This document shows positions 42,824 to 50,745 of a stretch of 64,000 nt of DNA, one piece after another. Position numbers and translations under genes: made by a program. Within the stretch, counting starts at the first letter, position 1. Every line of letters starts with the position of its first letter. The stretch lies in assembly GCF_003610785.1 (NCBI RefSeq), contig NZ_RAQQ01000003.1, forward strand, positions 1 through 64,000. Reading direction: 5' to 3'. A model generated the notes under the pieces. It was given only the letters and a program-made list of their open reading frames with translations, ran no database searches and had not been told where the DNA came from. The stretch is from Micromonospora globbae. GTDB lineage: Bacteria > Actinomycetota > Actinomycetes > Mycobacteriales > Micromonosporaceae.

Positions 42824-43723
42824 TCAGGTGGTCAGGGCGGCGTGGAGGGCGGACGGCAGGTCGGGGTGGCGGTACTGGAAGCCGGCGCGGGTCAGGACGC
42901 CGGGGAGCACCCGGGAGCTGGACAGGGCCTCGACGGCGAAGCCGCCCAGCGCGACCTTCAGCGCCACCGCCGGGACCCGCAGGAACGCGGGCCGGTGCAG
43001 CTGCCGCGCCAGCTCCCGGGTGAACTCCGCGTTGGTGACCGGGGCCGGGCCGACCACGTTGACCGGCCCGGCCACGTCGTCGCGTGCCAGCACGAACGCC
43101 ACGGCGTCGAGGAAGTCGGCCATCGACAGGCACGGCCACCACTGCCGGCCGCTGCCCAGCCGGCCGGAGACGCCCAGCCGCATCGGCAGCAGTTGCGGCT
43201 TGAGCATCCCTCCGTCGCGGTCCAGCGGCAGCCCGGTGCGCAGCCGCGCCACGCGGACGCCGGCATCCTCGGCCGGCCGGGTGGCCGCCTCCCACACCCG
43301 GGCCACGTCGGCGAGGAATCCCTCGCCGGCCGGCGCGTCCTCCTCCACGGCCCGGTCGCCGGTGTCGCCGTACCAGCCGACGGCCGACGCGTTGATCAGC
43401 ACCGCGGGCCGGTCCTCCGCCGGCAGCCCCGCGATGGTGATGGCCACCGTCGTCGTGGTGTCGACCCGACTGGTCCGGATGATCCGCCGGTACTCGTCGG
43501 TCCACCGCCGGTCGCCGACGCCCGCGCCCGCCAGGTTGACCACGGCGTCGGCCTCGGCCACCAGCGCCGGGTCGAGCTGCGCGGCGGACGGGTTCCACTG
43601 CCGCTCGTCGGGTGCGCGCGGCGGGCGGCGGACCAGCCGCGTCACCTGGTGGCCGTCGGCGACGAACCGGTCGACCAGCCGGGTGCCGAGGAAGCCGGAC
43701 GCGCCGGCCATGAGGATCCGCAT
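42824..43723 (-). CDS. TIGR01777 family SDR/epimerase
   Basis: A 299-residue extended short-chain dehydrogenase-like protein. The N-terminus MRILMAGASGFLGTRLVDRF is a GxxGxxG NAD(P)-binding motif. DAVVNLAGAGVGDRRWTDEY, LINASAVGWYGDTGDRAVEE and the C-terminal DUF1731-type tail (RVPAVALKVALGGFAVEALS to GFQYRHPDLPSAL) identify the YfcH/TIGR01777 group, which also includes cell-division-linked paralogues. The reaction is unknown. In mycobacteria a member sits beside lipB, consistent with the backbone here. The ATG at 43723 follows GAAGAT by 6 nt. The stop is close to the 55-bp palindrome. Confidence 0.9.
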   Translation of the reverse strand: MRILMAGASGFLGTRLVDRFVADGHQVTRLVRRPPRAPDERQWNPSAAQLDPALVAEADAVVNLAGAGVGDRRWTDEYRRIIRTSRVDTTTTVAITIAGLPAEDRPAVLINASAVGWYGDTGDRAVEEDAPAGEGFLADVARVWEAATRPAEDAGVRVARLRTGLPLDRDGGMLKPQLLPMRLGVSGRLGSGRQWWPCLSMADFLDAVAFVLARDDVAGPVNVVGPAPVTNAEFTRELARQLHRPAFLRVPAVALKVALGGFAVEALSSSRVLPGVLTRAGFQYRHPDLPSALHAALTT

Positions 43724-43814
43724 GCTCACATCTTCCGGTACGGACGGGGTGCCGCACGCGTCGAGTCCGGATGGCCGCCCGATGCGGCAGCCGCCGCACC
43801 GGGCCGGCGCGGGC

Positions 43815-44813
43815 TCACGCCGCTGGTGCGGGCCGCACGTCGGACAGCAGGCGCTCCACCTCGGCGACGGCGTCGGCGCCCAGCGGGCCGAGCGCGAGGG
43901 TGGCGGCGTTCTCCCGCACCTGCGCGACCGTCCGGGCACCGGGGATCGGCACCGTCCGGGGGCTGCGGGCCAGCAGCCAGCCCAGCGCGCCCTGGGCGAG
44001 GGTACGACCGTCGGAGGTCAGCGCCGCCCGGATCCGCTCGACGCGGGCGGCCCACTCGGGGGTCGGCCGGCCGTCGGTGAACCAGACCAGCCACTCCGGC
44101 GCCATCCCGCGGACGTCGTCGCGGCCGACCGCCCGCTTCGAGCCGGTGAGCAGGCCCATCGCCAGCGGTCCCCGGTTGAGGCTGGCCAGGTCGTACGCGT
44201 CGCAGACCGCCAGCATCGCCGCGTTGTCCAGCAGCACCGACTGGTCGTGCTGGATAGCGGTGCAGTGCGTCCCGGCCTTCGCGAACGCCTCGGCCGAGTC
44301 GGGGTGGTCGGTGCTCCACCCGTACGCCCGGATCTTGCCCTGGGTGACCAGGCCCTCGAGCGTGTCGACCAGGTCGAGCGCGGCGGTCGCCGGAAGGTCG
44401 TTGATGTGCAGCTGGTACAGGTCGACGTGGTCGGTGCCGAGCCGCCGCAGCGACTCCTCCAGGCTCTGCACGGCGTACGCGGGGCTCGGGTCGGTGCCGG
44501 TCCACCGGCGGGTCGCCTCGTCGGCGCGGTTGCCGAACTTCGTGGCGATGACCGCCCGGTCCCGGCGGCCGGCGAGTGCCCGGCCGAGGATCCGCTCGCT
44601 GTGCCCGGCGCCGTAGTTGCTGGCCGTGTCGAAGAGCGTCACGCCCGCGTCGAGCGCGGCGTGGATGGTGCGGATCGACTCGTCGTCGTCGACCTCGCCC
44701 CAGCCGAACGGCTGCCCGCCGTCGCCCCACAGTGGTCCGCCGATGGCCCAGCAGCCCATGCCGATCGCGCTGACCTCGATGCCGCTGCGGCCCAGTGTCC
44801 GTGTCATGCTCAT
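43815..44813 (-). CDS. Aldo/keto reductase
   Basis: A 332-residue TIM-barrel oxidoreductase. The tetrad is visible: Asp in LFDTASNYGAGHSERILG, Tyr in NYGAG, Lys in AVIATKFGNRAD and His in LYQLHINDLP. IRAYGWSTDHPDSAEAFAKA and the C-terminal NADPH loop VPIPGARTVAQVRENAATLA complete the family pattern. Substrates may be small aldehydes or ketones. The start is MSMTRTLG at 44813, with a second ATG two codons on. It is divergent from a MerR regulator across a palindromic operator whose minus-strand promoter has a 19-bp spacer, so it is very likely the regulator's target. Confidence 0.9.
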   Translation of the reverse strand: MSMTRTLGRSGIEVSAIGMGCWAIGGPLWGDGGQPFGWGEVDDDESIRTIHAALDAGVTLFDTASNYGAGHSERILGRALAGRRDRAVIATKFGNRADEATRRWTGTDPSPAYAVQSLEESLRRLGTDHVDLYQLHINDLPATAALDLVDTLEGLVTQGKIRAYGWSTDHPDSAEAFAKAGTHCTAIQHDQSVLLDNAAMLAVCDAYDLASLNRGPLAMGLLTGSKRAVGRDDVRGMAPEWLVWFTDGRPTPEWAARVERIRAALTSDGRTLAQGALGWLLARSPRTVPIPGARTVAQVRENAATLALGPLGADAVAEVERLLSDVRPAPAA

Positions 44814-44819
44814 GCGCCC

Positions 44820-44850
44820 AGCCTTCAACCTGGAGCGCGCTCCAGGTCAA
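44820..44850 (-). promoter_or_regulatory. MerR-type promoter/operator controlling the aldo/keto reductase
   Basis: Read on the minus strand, TTGACC and AAGGCT are separated by 19 bp, the over-long spacer typical of MerR-activated promoters. The spacer region holds the perfect 20-bp palindrome ACCTGGAGCGCGCTCCAGGT (44828-44847). The divergent merR gene begins at 44867 with its own -10 (TAGCAT, 44855-44860). Confidence 0.8.
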
Positions 44851-44866
44851 GCCCTAGCATGCGGGC

Positions 44867-45226
44867 ATGTACGCACCCTCGGAGGCCGCCCGCCGCAGCG
44901 GCTTCAGCCTCGACACCCTCCGGTACTACGAGAAGATCGGCCTGCTCAGCGGCATCGGCCGCACCTCCAGCGGGCGGCGCGTCTTCACCGACGACGACCT
45001 CGGCTGGCTGGAGCTGTTCCGTTGCCTGCGCGACACGGGCATGCCCATCGCGCAGATGTGCCGCTACGCGGAGCTGGCGCGCGAGGGCGACCACACGGCC
45101 GCCGAGCGGAAGGCGCTGCTGGAGGAGCACGCCGTCCGGGTGGAGGAGCAGATGAGCCTGCTCCGGCGCCAGTACGACCACCTCCGCGAGAAGATCCGCT
45201 ACTACGAGGGGCTGGCCGAGTCCTGA
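44867..45226 (+). CDS. MerR-family transcriptional regulator
   Basis: A 119-residue regulator with the N-terminal winged HTH: MYAPSEAARRSGFSLDTLRY, YEKIGLLSGIGRTSSGRRVF and DDDLGWLELFRCLRDTGMPI. A dimerisation coiled coil follows (ERKALLEEHAVRVEEQMSLL, then RRQYDHLREKIRYYEGLAES). No C-terminal Cys cluster is present, so it is not a metal-sensor type; the nearest class is the YhdM/AdhR-like group that activates aldehyde- or aldo-keto-reductase genes. TAGCAT precedes the ATG by exactly 6 nt, suggesting a leaderless transcript. It likely autoregulates through the shared palindrome. The 3' end overlaps the tail of the convergent small gene by 25 bp. Confidence 0.93.
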   Translation: MYAPSEAARRSGFSLDTLRYYEKIGLLSGIGRTSSGRRVFTDDDLGWLELFRCLRDTGMPIAQMCRYAELAREGDHTAAERKALLEEHAVRVEEQMSLLRRQYDHLREKIRYYEGLAES

Positions 45227-45564
45227 CCCGCGGGCGTGCCGGACGCCGGCGCGGGTCCGCCGTCCGGCCGCCCCGACTCCGGCTCGACGCCCGGGCGGGA
45301 AGGGGTGGCCCAGCCGATGAAGCGGTCGAAGAGCTGCTGCGGGCCGGGAGCGCCGTGCGGGTCGAGCAGGTGCAGGTCGGTGGCCGCGTCGTGCAGCACG
45401 CTGCTCAGGTAGAGGCAGAGCGCCACGCGGTTGCCGGCGTACTCGCGGGCCAGGCGCAGCTTCGCGGGCGCGCACGGCCACGGTGCGGCGCAGCCCCGGC
45501 ACAGCCACAGTGGACGCAGCGGCAGGTGCGATCGGCCCGGGCCGCCGGCCCCGGGGGCGGTCAC
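45202..45564 (-). CDS. Small Cys-containing hypothetical protein (120 aa)
   Basis: The product includes a CxxC-x5-C motif (LWLCRGCAAPWPCAPAK) near residue 20, then a helical core (LRLAREYAGNRVALCLYLSS and VLHDAATDLHLLDPHGAPGP, then QQLFDRFIGW), followed by a Pro/Gly/Ser-rich tail. GTG at 45564 overlaps the stop of the upstream small gene as GTGA, the usual coupling geometry. The tail overlaps the merR 3' end. The Cys motif could bind Zn or an Fe-S cluster. I do not recognise the family. Its conserved-looking core and position in a pair divergent from a short GntR regulator make it a real gene. Confidence 0.7.
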   Translation of the reverse strand: MTAPGAGGPGRSHLPLRPLWLCRGCAAPWPCAPAKLRLAREYAGNRVALCLYLSSVLHDAATDLHLLDPHGAPGPQQLFDRFIGWATPSRPGVEPESGRPDGGPAPASGTPAGQDSASPS

Positions 45565-45806
45565 CGGCGACCGCCGTTGGCGCGCCACGTCCGGGCGTGC
45601 CGCGCGAGCCGGTGAAGGGCCGTGCGCCTCGTCCACGAACGGGTGTCGCGCGGCGGGGCGGGCTCGGTGGGGACCGGCGTGCGCCGGTCCGGGCAGGCGG
45701 CCCAGCGCAGGCCGCAGGAGCACCAGCGCCGCACGCCGCGCCAGGTGCGCCGATGTCTCGGCGCGAGGGGTACGGGCGGCAGGCCGCGCCGCCGGATCGG
45801 CCACAT
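45561..45806 (-). CDS. Small basic Cys-containing protein (81 aa)
   Basis: The product begins MWPIRRRGLPPVPLAPRHRR and has a CxCx8C cluster (WCSCGLRWAACPDR), then an Arg-rich C-terminus (TALHRLARHARTWRANGGRR). It is short, basic and rich in Trp and Arg, suggesting a zinc-ribbon-like nucleic-acid-binding role (inference). The ATG at 45806 has GGAGG 5-6 nt upstream. Its stop overlaps the next gene's GTG. Upstream 274 bp hold the divergent GntR-type gene and candidate operators. The larger open frame around it (to 46427) is not supported. Confidence 0.65.
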   Translation of the reverse strand: MWPIRRRGLPPVPLAPRHRRTWRGVRRWCSCGLRWAACPDRRTPVPTEPAPPRDTRSWTRRTALHRLARHARTWRANGGRR

Positions 45807-45954
45807 GGACGCCTCCATCTGCTGCCGGTCGTGCCGTCCGCGCCGTCGGGAAGAACGGCGTACGGAACGGTTGCGGACGTGTGGGCGCACCCGACCGGCG
45901 ACCGGGGAAAGACGCCGGCCGGGTGCGATCTCGGGGGTGACCAGCCCGGGGGTT

Positions 45955-46080
45955 TGCAGACCTGGGAACCGGTCATCGAGAGCTTTACACACCATGTTGT
46001 ACAAAGCAAGGACCGGGTCGGCGCTACTTGTCCCGACTAGTTGTTCATGGTCGAATGGCGGCGCAGACCTGGGAGTGTGC
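45955..46080. promoter_or_regulatory. Divergent control region of the short GntR gene and small gene pair
   Basis: This A/T-richer stretch holds TTGTACAA (a perfect 8-bp palindrome near 45995) and, about 35 bp further on, ACTTGTCCCGACTAGT plus TTGTTC, which resemble ACTTGT/ACTAGT-type sites bound by short GntR repressors of actinobacterial mobile elements. TTTACACACC with the palindrome may be promoter elements for the leftward pair. Assignment is by position and pattern only. Confidence 0.35.
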
Positions 46081-46308
46081 ATGCCCGCCAAGCCGAAGTG
46101 GGCGCAGCTCGCCGACCACATCCGTGCCCGGATCGAGTCAGGCGAGTGGGCGCCCGGAGACAAGTTGCCGTCGACCGCCCAGCTCAAGGAGGAGCACGGC
46201 GTGTCGCAGACCGTCGTGCGGCAGGCGATCCTCGTCCTCCAGACGCAGGGGCTGGTCGAGGGTGTGCAGGGCGTCGGGGTCTTCGTGGCGGAGCGCGCCG
46301 AGAACTGA
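46081..46308 (+). CDS. Short GntR-family regulator (wHTH only)
   Basis: A 75-residue protein that is only the GntR winged HTH: MPAKPKWAQLADHIRARIES, WAPGDKLPSTAQLKEEHGVS, QTVVRQAILVLQTQGLVEGV and GVGVFVAERAEN. It lacks any effector-binding domain, unlike full GntR regulators of 230 or more residues. Similar short forms are known as KorSA-like repressors in actinobacterial plasmids and integrative elements, but also occur in chromosomes. GGGAG lies about 7 nt before the ATG at 46081. It is divergent from the two tiny Cys-containing genes and probably controls them. Confidence 0.88.
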   Translation: MPAKPKWAQLADHIRARIESGEWAPGDKLPSTAQLKEEHGVSQTVVRQAILVLQTQGLVEGVQGVGVFVAERAEN

Positions 46309-46348
46309 GGCTGGCCGGGGCGCGGTGGGCGCCCCGGCGTACGCCCGG

Positions 46349-47824
46349 TCAGGCGACCGTGTCGGCCGCTCCCGTGCCGGCGGCGGCGGGCCGGGCCTCG
46401 ATCACGACGGGCCGCGCGCCCAGGCACTGCGGCGCGAAGTGCGCGACCACGTAGTCCCAGGTCGCCTTCGCCTCGCCGTACGTGAAGGTCGGCTCACCCT
46501 GCAACCAGAGGTTCAGCAGCGTGCGGGGGATGGCCCAGCCGCGCCACCAGCTGTTGGTCTTCGGCGAGTACATGATGCGGTCGACGCCGTCGGTGTGACA
46601 GAGCCCGAAGTAGTGGCCGAGTTCGTGGATCGGCACGTACTTCCAGATGTCGTCGGGCAGGTTGTCGACGAACGTGACGCCGGAGGCGCTCTTGCCGTCC
46701 AGGCCGCACCGGCTCTCGTGCAGGTTGCTGGCCAGCCCGCGCAGCGTGTTCGTGTACCGGAACACGCCGACGGCGACCGGGTGGCAGAGGTCGGCGGTGG
46801 CCCCGTCCGGGTCGACGCCCTTGTCCCGCCGGCCGAACACGTCGACGAGGAACCGCGTCTGCGCCACCGGGACTCCGGTGTGGACGATGTGGGCCGCCTC
46901 GGTGACCTCGCGGTCCTCGGTGTCGAAGTCCAGCATGAGCGCCAGCTCGCGCCCCTTCTCGCGGGCCACCGACAGCTTCGAGTCCCGCACCCCGTCGCGC
47001 ATGGCCAGCACGACGAACGCCGGTCCCTCCGCCCCTCGGGAGCTGAGGTACGTGTCCAGCTCGTCGGCGGAGATCGGGTTGTCGAACTCCCCGCCGCCGC
47101 CCCCGCCCACGACGGTCTCCTTCTTGAGGGTCTTGTAGCGCTTGCGGTTCCAGTAGCCCTCGGGGAACTCGAAGCCGCAGAGCGCCCGCAGGTTGATGGC
47201 GCCCTGCTCGTGCAGGATGACGAGGTTGGGCACCCCCGGTTCCCGCGTCGACGGGGTCTGCGAGTCGAGCTTCGTCCGGTACGCGGTCCCGTGCAGGCGC
47301 AGCCCGAACGCCCCGTGGTCGAGGCGGATCGCCTCCTTGATCTGGCTCAGGGTGTCGCCGGAGTACTTCGCCTCCAGCAGGCCGCGCACGTAGCGGCGGA
47401 GCCGCTCCTTGTTGATCTCCTCGATGATGTAGTCGATCGTGTCGCCGAGCAGCGCGACGCGGGCCAGCCGGATGATCCCCAGCACGCCGCCGATCACGAT
47501 GCGGAGGAAGCCGTCGAGGATCCGCCGCCAGTCGAGCGTCACGATGCCGACGACCATGTCCCAGAGCGCGGCGGCGATGTCCACGACCGCCTCGACGACC
47601 ACGCCGACGATCGTGCAGACCGTCCGCGTCACCCACTTGCCGACGATCACGACCACCCACCGGACGACCTTCACGAGGACGGTGACGAACCAGCACACCC
47701 ATCCCCGCGGGTCGTACCAGGGGTAGTCCTTGCAGCGCTTCTCCTGCCGCTCCTCCCACTCCTCGACGGGCTTGGAGACCTCCTCCTCGATCCATTCGGT
47801 GACTTCGGTGCAGACCAGTGCCAT
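46349..47824 (-). CDS. Metzincin-type zinc metalloprotease with Trp-rich hydrophobic N-terminus
   Basis: A 491-residue protein of two very different halves. Residues 1-110 are unusual: MALVCTEVTEWIEEEVSKPV, then CKDYPWYDPRGWVCWFVTVL, then amphipathic hydrophobic strings such as VKVVRWVVVIVGKWV, with several Cys. The C-terminal half (about residues 250-480) carries the extended zinc motif HELGHYFGLCH at residues 400-410 (HExxHxxGxxH) and a Met-turn (DRIMYSP, Met418), the signature of metzincins. A hydrophobic Trp/Val-rich module ahead of a protease could insert in membranes or act as a delivery signal (inference). No Sec signal peptide is obvious. It follows a small membrane-protein gene by 18 bp on the same strand. 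AAGGGGG precedes the ATG. Confidence 0.75.
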   Translation of the reverse strand: MALVCTEVTEWIEEEVSKPVEEWEERQEKRCKDYPWYDPRGWVCWFVTVLVKVVRWVVVIVGKWVTRTVCTIVGVVVEAVVDIAAALWDMVVGIVTLDWRRILDGFLRIVIGGVLGIIRLARVALLGDTIDYIIEEINKERLRRYVRGLLEAKYSGDTLSQIKEAIRLDHGAFGLRLHGTAYRTKLDSQTPSTREPGVPNLVILHEQGAINLRALCGFEFPEGYWNRKRYKTLKKETVVGGGGGGEFDNPISADELDTYLSSRGAEGPAFVVLAMRDGVRDSKLSVAREKGRELALMLDFDTEDREVTEAAHIVHTGVPVAQTRFLVDVFGRRDKGVDPDGATADLCHPVAVGVFRYTNTLRGLASNLHESRCGLDGKSASGVTFVDNLPDDIWKYVPIHELGHYFGLCHTDGVDRIMYSPKTNSWWRGWAIPRTLLNLWLQGEPTFTYGEAKATWDYVVAHFAPQCLGARPVVIEARPAAAGTGAADTVA

Positions 47825-47842
47825 GACAACCCCCTTCCGGGG

Positions 47843-48202
47843 TCAGGCGGCGGTTCGCAGGGCGCGCAGCCGTGCGAGCAGGCGCTGGCGGCTCCACGCC
47901 AGGCCGAGGAGCTTGCCGGCGACGGCCGCCGCGAGGCAGGCGAGGGCGGCGGTGGCGAGCGCCGCGACACCGCCCGGTCGGGCCAGGACCGCGCCGGTCA
48001 CCGCGACGACGAGGGCCGACGCTCCCCAGGCGCAGCCGCAGTCGTTGAACAGGTGGCGGATGGTCCGGGCGGCTCGATCACTCTCGGTGGCATCGAGCCC
48101 GGGCATCGTGATGGTGACCCGGTCGAGATGGGGACGCTTCAGCCACGAGACCAGCGCCTCCACCCGATCGAGATCCGCCGGATGAGCGATCTCGATGTTC
48201 AC
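47843..48202 (-). CDS. Small membrane protein in operon with the metzincin gene
   Basis: A 119-residue protein beginning MNIEIAHPADLDRVEALVSW, with a soluble N-terminal half (LDRVTITMPGLDATESDRAA) and a CGCAW motif, then two hydrophobic segments (ASALVVAVTGAVLA, and ATAALACLAAAVAGKLLGLA) and a basic end. It could be a partner that anchors, chaperones or inhibits the downstream metalloprotease, but there is no direct evidence beyond the 18-bp gap. GTG at 48202 is preceded by GGAGAGGTG at good spacing. I do not recognise the family. Confidence 0.65.
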   Translation of the reverse strand: MNIEIAHPADLDRVEALVSWLKRPHLDRVTITMPGLDATESDRAARTIRHLFNDCGCAWGASALVVAVTGAVLARPGGVAALATAALACLAAAVAGKLLGLAWSRQRLLARLRALRTAA

Positions 48203-48355
48203 GGTGCGTCACCTCTCCACGACACCTTCACTGTGGGTGTGGTGGGGTGCCGCGTCAAGTGACCGTTCGGGCAGGTGACGGCGTGGATGGTGTCGGCGTC
48301 ACGACAGCGGTGCCGGCGGGCACCGCAGTGGGCCGGCGGGGCAGCGGTGCCGGCG

Positions 48356-49279
48356 TCATGACAGCGCGGCGACGCGGGGCAGCACCGGGGCGAGGGCGTC
48401 GAGGGCTTCGGCGCGGACGACGTAGCGGGTGATGCCCCAGCGGCGACGGTGGCCGTCGACGGCGGCGACGATCTCGTCCTCGGTGCCGATCAGCACGTAC
48501 GGGGTGGCGAGCAGCTCCTTGATGTCCAGCCCGGTCTGCCCGGCCAGCTCGGCGGCGGCGGCCTCCGCGTCGTCGGTGACCACGACGCGCTGCACGAGCG
48601 CCTCCAGCGCCGGCGGCTCGGCGCGACCCTCGGCGCCGGCCGCGACGTGGGCGAGCTGCGCCTCGATGTCCGCGACGCGCCAGCGCACCTCGTGCATGTA
48701 GCCGTCGGGCAGCGTACGGCCGAGGCCGGCCAGCCCGACGACGTCGGCGTGCGCGCCGGCCCAGCGCAGCAACGTCGAGTTCGCCGTGCCGACGGTGACC
48801 GGGACGCGCCGCTGCACCGGCCGGGGCGTGTCCAGCCGGGCGGCACGGACGACCAGGTCGTCGGTGTCCACCGTGACCTCGTCGCCGTCGAGCAGGGCGC
48901 GGACGGCCTCGGTGACGGCCACGGCGCGGCGCACCCGCCCGGCCACGTCCGGCCGCTCCCGACCGACCGCGCGCCACTCGGCGGGGGTGTGCCCCGCGCC
49001 GATGCCGAGCCGGGCCCGGCCGCCGGAGACCAGGTCGAGGGTGGCCACGTCCGCCGCCAGCAGCATCGGTTCCCGGATGCCGGCGTTGGCCACGTACGAG
49101 CCGAGACCGATGGTGGTCGTCACGGACGCGGCGGCGGCCAGGGCCACGAACGGCGTGGCCACCGCGCCCGGGTGGTCGGCGGCGAGGAGGGCGTCGTAAC
49201 CGGCGGCCTCGGCGCGCCGCGCCAGCTCGATCCAGCTCGCGGCGTCGGACGGGCTCGCCTGGAGGGAGAAGGTGACCAT
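48356..49279 (-). CDS. LLM-class (luciferase-like) F420-dependent oxidoreductase
   Basis: A 307-residue TIM-barrel of the bacterial luciferase superfamily: SWIELARRAEAAGYDALLAA with DHPGAVATPFVALAAAASVT, IGLGSYVANAGIREPMLLAA, VSGGRARLGIGAGHTPAEWR, VPVTVGTANSTLLRWAGAHA and the C-terminal TPYVLIGTEDEIVAAVDGHR. The family in actinobacteria uses F420 or FMN, and the GAGHTPAEW phosphate/coenzyme loop is typical of the F420 type (inference). Fno at 6.7-7.4 kb would regenerate F420H2. The ATG at 49279 follows CAGGCT by 7 nt. Neighbouring genes are not functionally related in an obvious way. Confidence 0.87.
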   Translation of the reverse strand: MVTFSLQASPSDAASWIELARRAEAAGYDALLAADHPGAVATPFVALAAAASVTTTIGLGSYVANAGIREPMLLAADVATLDLVSGGRARLGIGAGHTPAEWRAVGRERPDVAGRVRRAVAVTEAVRALLDGDEVTVDTDDLVVRAARLDTPRPVQRRVPVTVGTANSTLLRWAGAHADVVGLAGLGRTLPDGYMHEVRWRVADIEAQLAHVAAGAEGRAEPPALEALVQRVVVTDDAEAAAAELAGQTGLDIKELLATPYVLIGTEDEIVAAVDGHRRRWGITRYVVRAEALDALAPVLPRVAALS

Positions 49280-49364
49280 GACGTCCAGCCTGCCGGCCCG
49301 CCGGGGCCGGAGGCCAGCCGGACGCGGCCGATTCTGCTACCGGCAGACCCGCGTGCGGCCCGGG

Positions 49365-50699
49365 TCACTCGCGGTCGCGTTCGAAGTCCTCGGGATCGTG
49401 CCAGGCGGCCCGGAAGGCGACCTCGTGCGCCTCGTGGCTGGTCTTCTCCTTGAACACCGCCTCGCGCAGGGCCCTGCGGGAGTCGGCCATGACCACCACC
49501 TCGGCAGCCACCAGGCCGATGCAGATGACGGCGAGCAGGGCGAACGCGGCCAGCGCGGGCAGGAGTGCGGCGACGGGGATCGCCGCGGCCAGGGCGACCA
49601 CCACGCCCACCCGGGTCCAGGAGAGCGTGCGCAGGGTGCGGGCCTGGAACAGCATGTCGCCGACGAAGTAGACGATCACCCCGCCGTAGAGCAGCGGCAC
49701 GCCCGGACCGTGGGGCCGCTCGTCGGCCCCGATGTGCGGGTCGCTGATCTGGCGGACGACCTCCTCGGCCCCGAGGGCGAAGATGATGATCCCCGCGATC
49801 ATCACGAGGTAGAGGTAGGCGTACGCGTCGCGGGCCATCGCCACGCGGGGCCGGCCGAGCGCGGCGTGCTGGGCGATCCGCGCGGCCGGGCCGATCACGT
49901 CGAAGTGCGCCCACCACAGCGCCGCGGTGAAGACGACGCCGCAGACGGCGGCGCTGACCGCGCCCCAGGTGACCGGCTGGCCGAGCAGGTTGCCGCCGAC
50001 GCCGACCGAGATGATCGACTCGCCGAGCGCGATGATCAGGATGAGGTCGTACCGCTCGGTCCAGTGCTCGGCGGAGGCCACCGTCCAGCCCCAGGCGCCG
50101 GAGACGAGCCCGCTGCCGTACTGCATGAGGACCACCGCGACCCAGAGCGCGTCGCGGAGCATCGTCGCCGTGCCCTCGTGCTCGACGGAGGGCGGGATGA
50201 GCGCGGCGCCGAGCAGCAGCACCGTGCTGATGATCACCTCCGGCGAGTACCTGAGCAGCAGCCGCCGTTCGCCGGGCTTCTCCTTGGCGATGTGCCAGTA
50301 GAGCAGCAGGTGCACGGCCCGGATCACCACGTAGCTGATGGCCACCACCATCGGGCCGGCGGCGGCCTGCCGGGGATCGCCGAACGCCTGCGGCAGGGAC
50401 AGCGCGAAGCAGAACAGGGCGGCCATCCCGATGACCATGAGGACCGGGACGAAACCCTCGCCGAGCCGGACGCGGGTCGCCACCACGCTGTGCACCACCC
50501 AGCACCACCAGAGCACGGCGAGCACGAGCAGGCCGTGCAGCAGGCTCCGGCTGCTGATGTCCATGGCCGTGGCGCGGGTGATGATGAAGAACGAGAACAC
50601 GAAGACCAGGTCGAAGAAGACCTCGAACCGGTCGACCCGGGCTCCCGGCGCGACGGCGACGGCCGGTCCCAGCCGCCCCCGCCACCGCTCGCCACCCAC
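49365..50699 (-). CDS. Low-temperature-requirement A (LtrA) family membrane protein
   Basis: A 444-residue polytopic protein of the LtrA family: VDRFEVFFDLVFVFSFFIIT near the start is the diagnostic motif (RxxExFFDLVFVF), followed by LLHGLLVLAVLWWCWVVHSV, a central ERYDLILIIALGESIISVGV motif and MARDAYAYLYLVMIAGIIIF. About twelve membrane helices are predicted. The function is unknown, with a role in cold growth inferred for Listeria LtrA. GTG at 50699 follows CAGACT by 6 nt. The tail SRRALREAVFKEKTSHEAHE is soluble and charged. It lies between LLM and TetR genes on the same strand. Confidence 0.9.
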   Translation of the reverse strand: MGGERWRGRLGPAVAVAPGARVDRFEVFFDLVFVFSFFIITRATAMDISSRSLLHGLLVLAVLWWCWVVHSVVATRVRLGEGFVPVLMVIGMAALFCFALSLPQAFGDPRQAAAGPMVVAISYVVIRAVHLLLYWHIAKEKPGERRLLLRYSPEVIISTVLLLGAALIPPSVEHEGTATMLRDALWVAVVLMQYGSGLVSGAWGWTVASAEHWTERYDLILIIALGESIISVGVGGNLLGQPVTWGAVSAAVCGVVFTAALWWAHFDVIGPAARIAQHAALGRPRVAMARDAYAYLYLVMIAGIIIFALGAEEVVRQISDPHIGADERPHGPGVPLLYGGVIVYFVGDMLFQARTLRTLSWTRVGVVVALAAAIPVAALLPALAAFALLAVICIGLVAAEVVVMADSRRALREAVFKEKTSHEAHEVAFRAAWHDPEDFERDRE

Positions 50700-50745
50700 C
50701 GGACGAGTCTGCCAGCGCCGCCGGTGGGCACGGGCCGGAATCGGA

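Noticed and set aside
45622..46080. Long plus-strand N-terminal extension of the short GntR regulator
   Set aside because: It is antisense to the two small Cys-containing genes and Arg/Pro-rich; the ATG at 46081 has a good ribosome-binding site.
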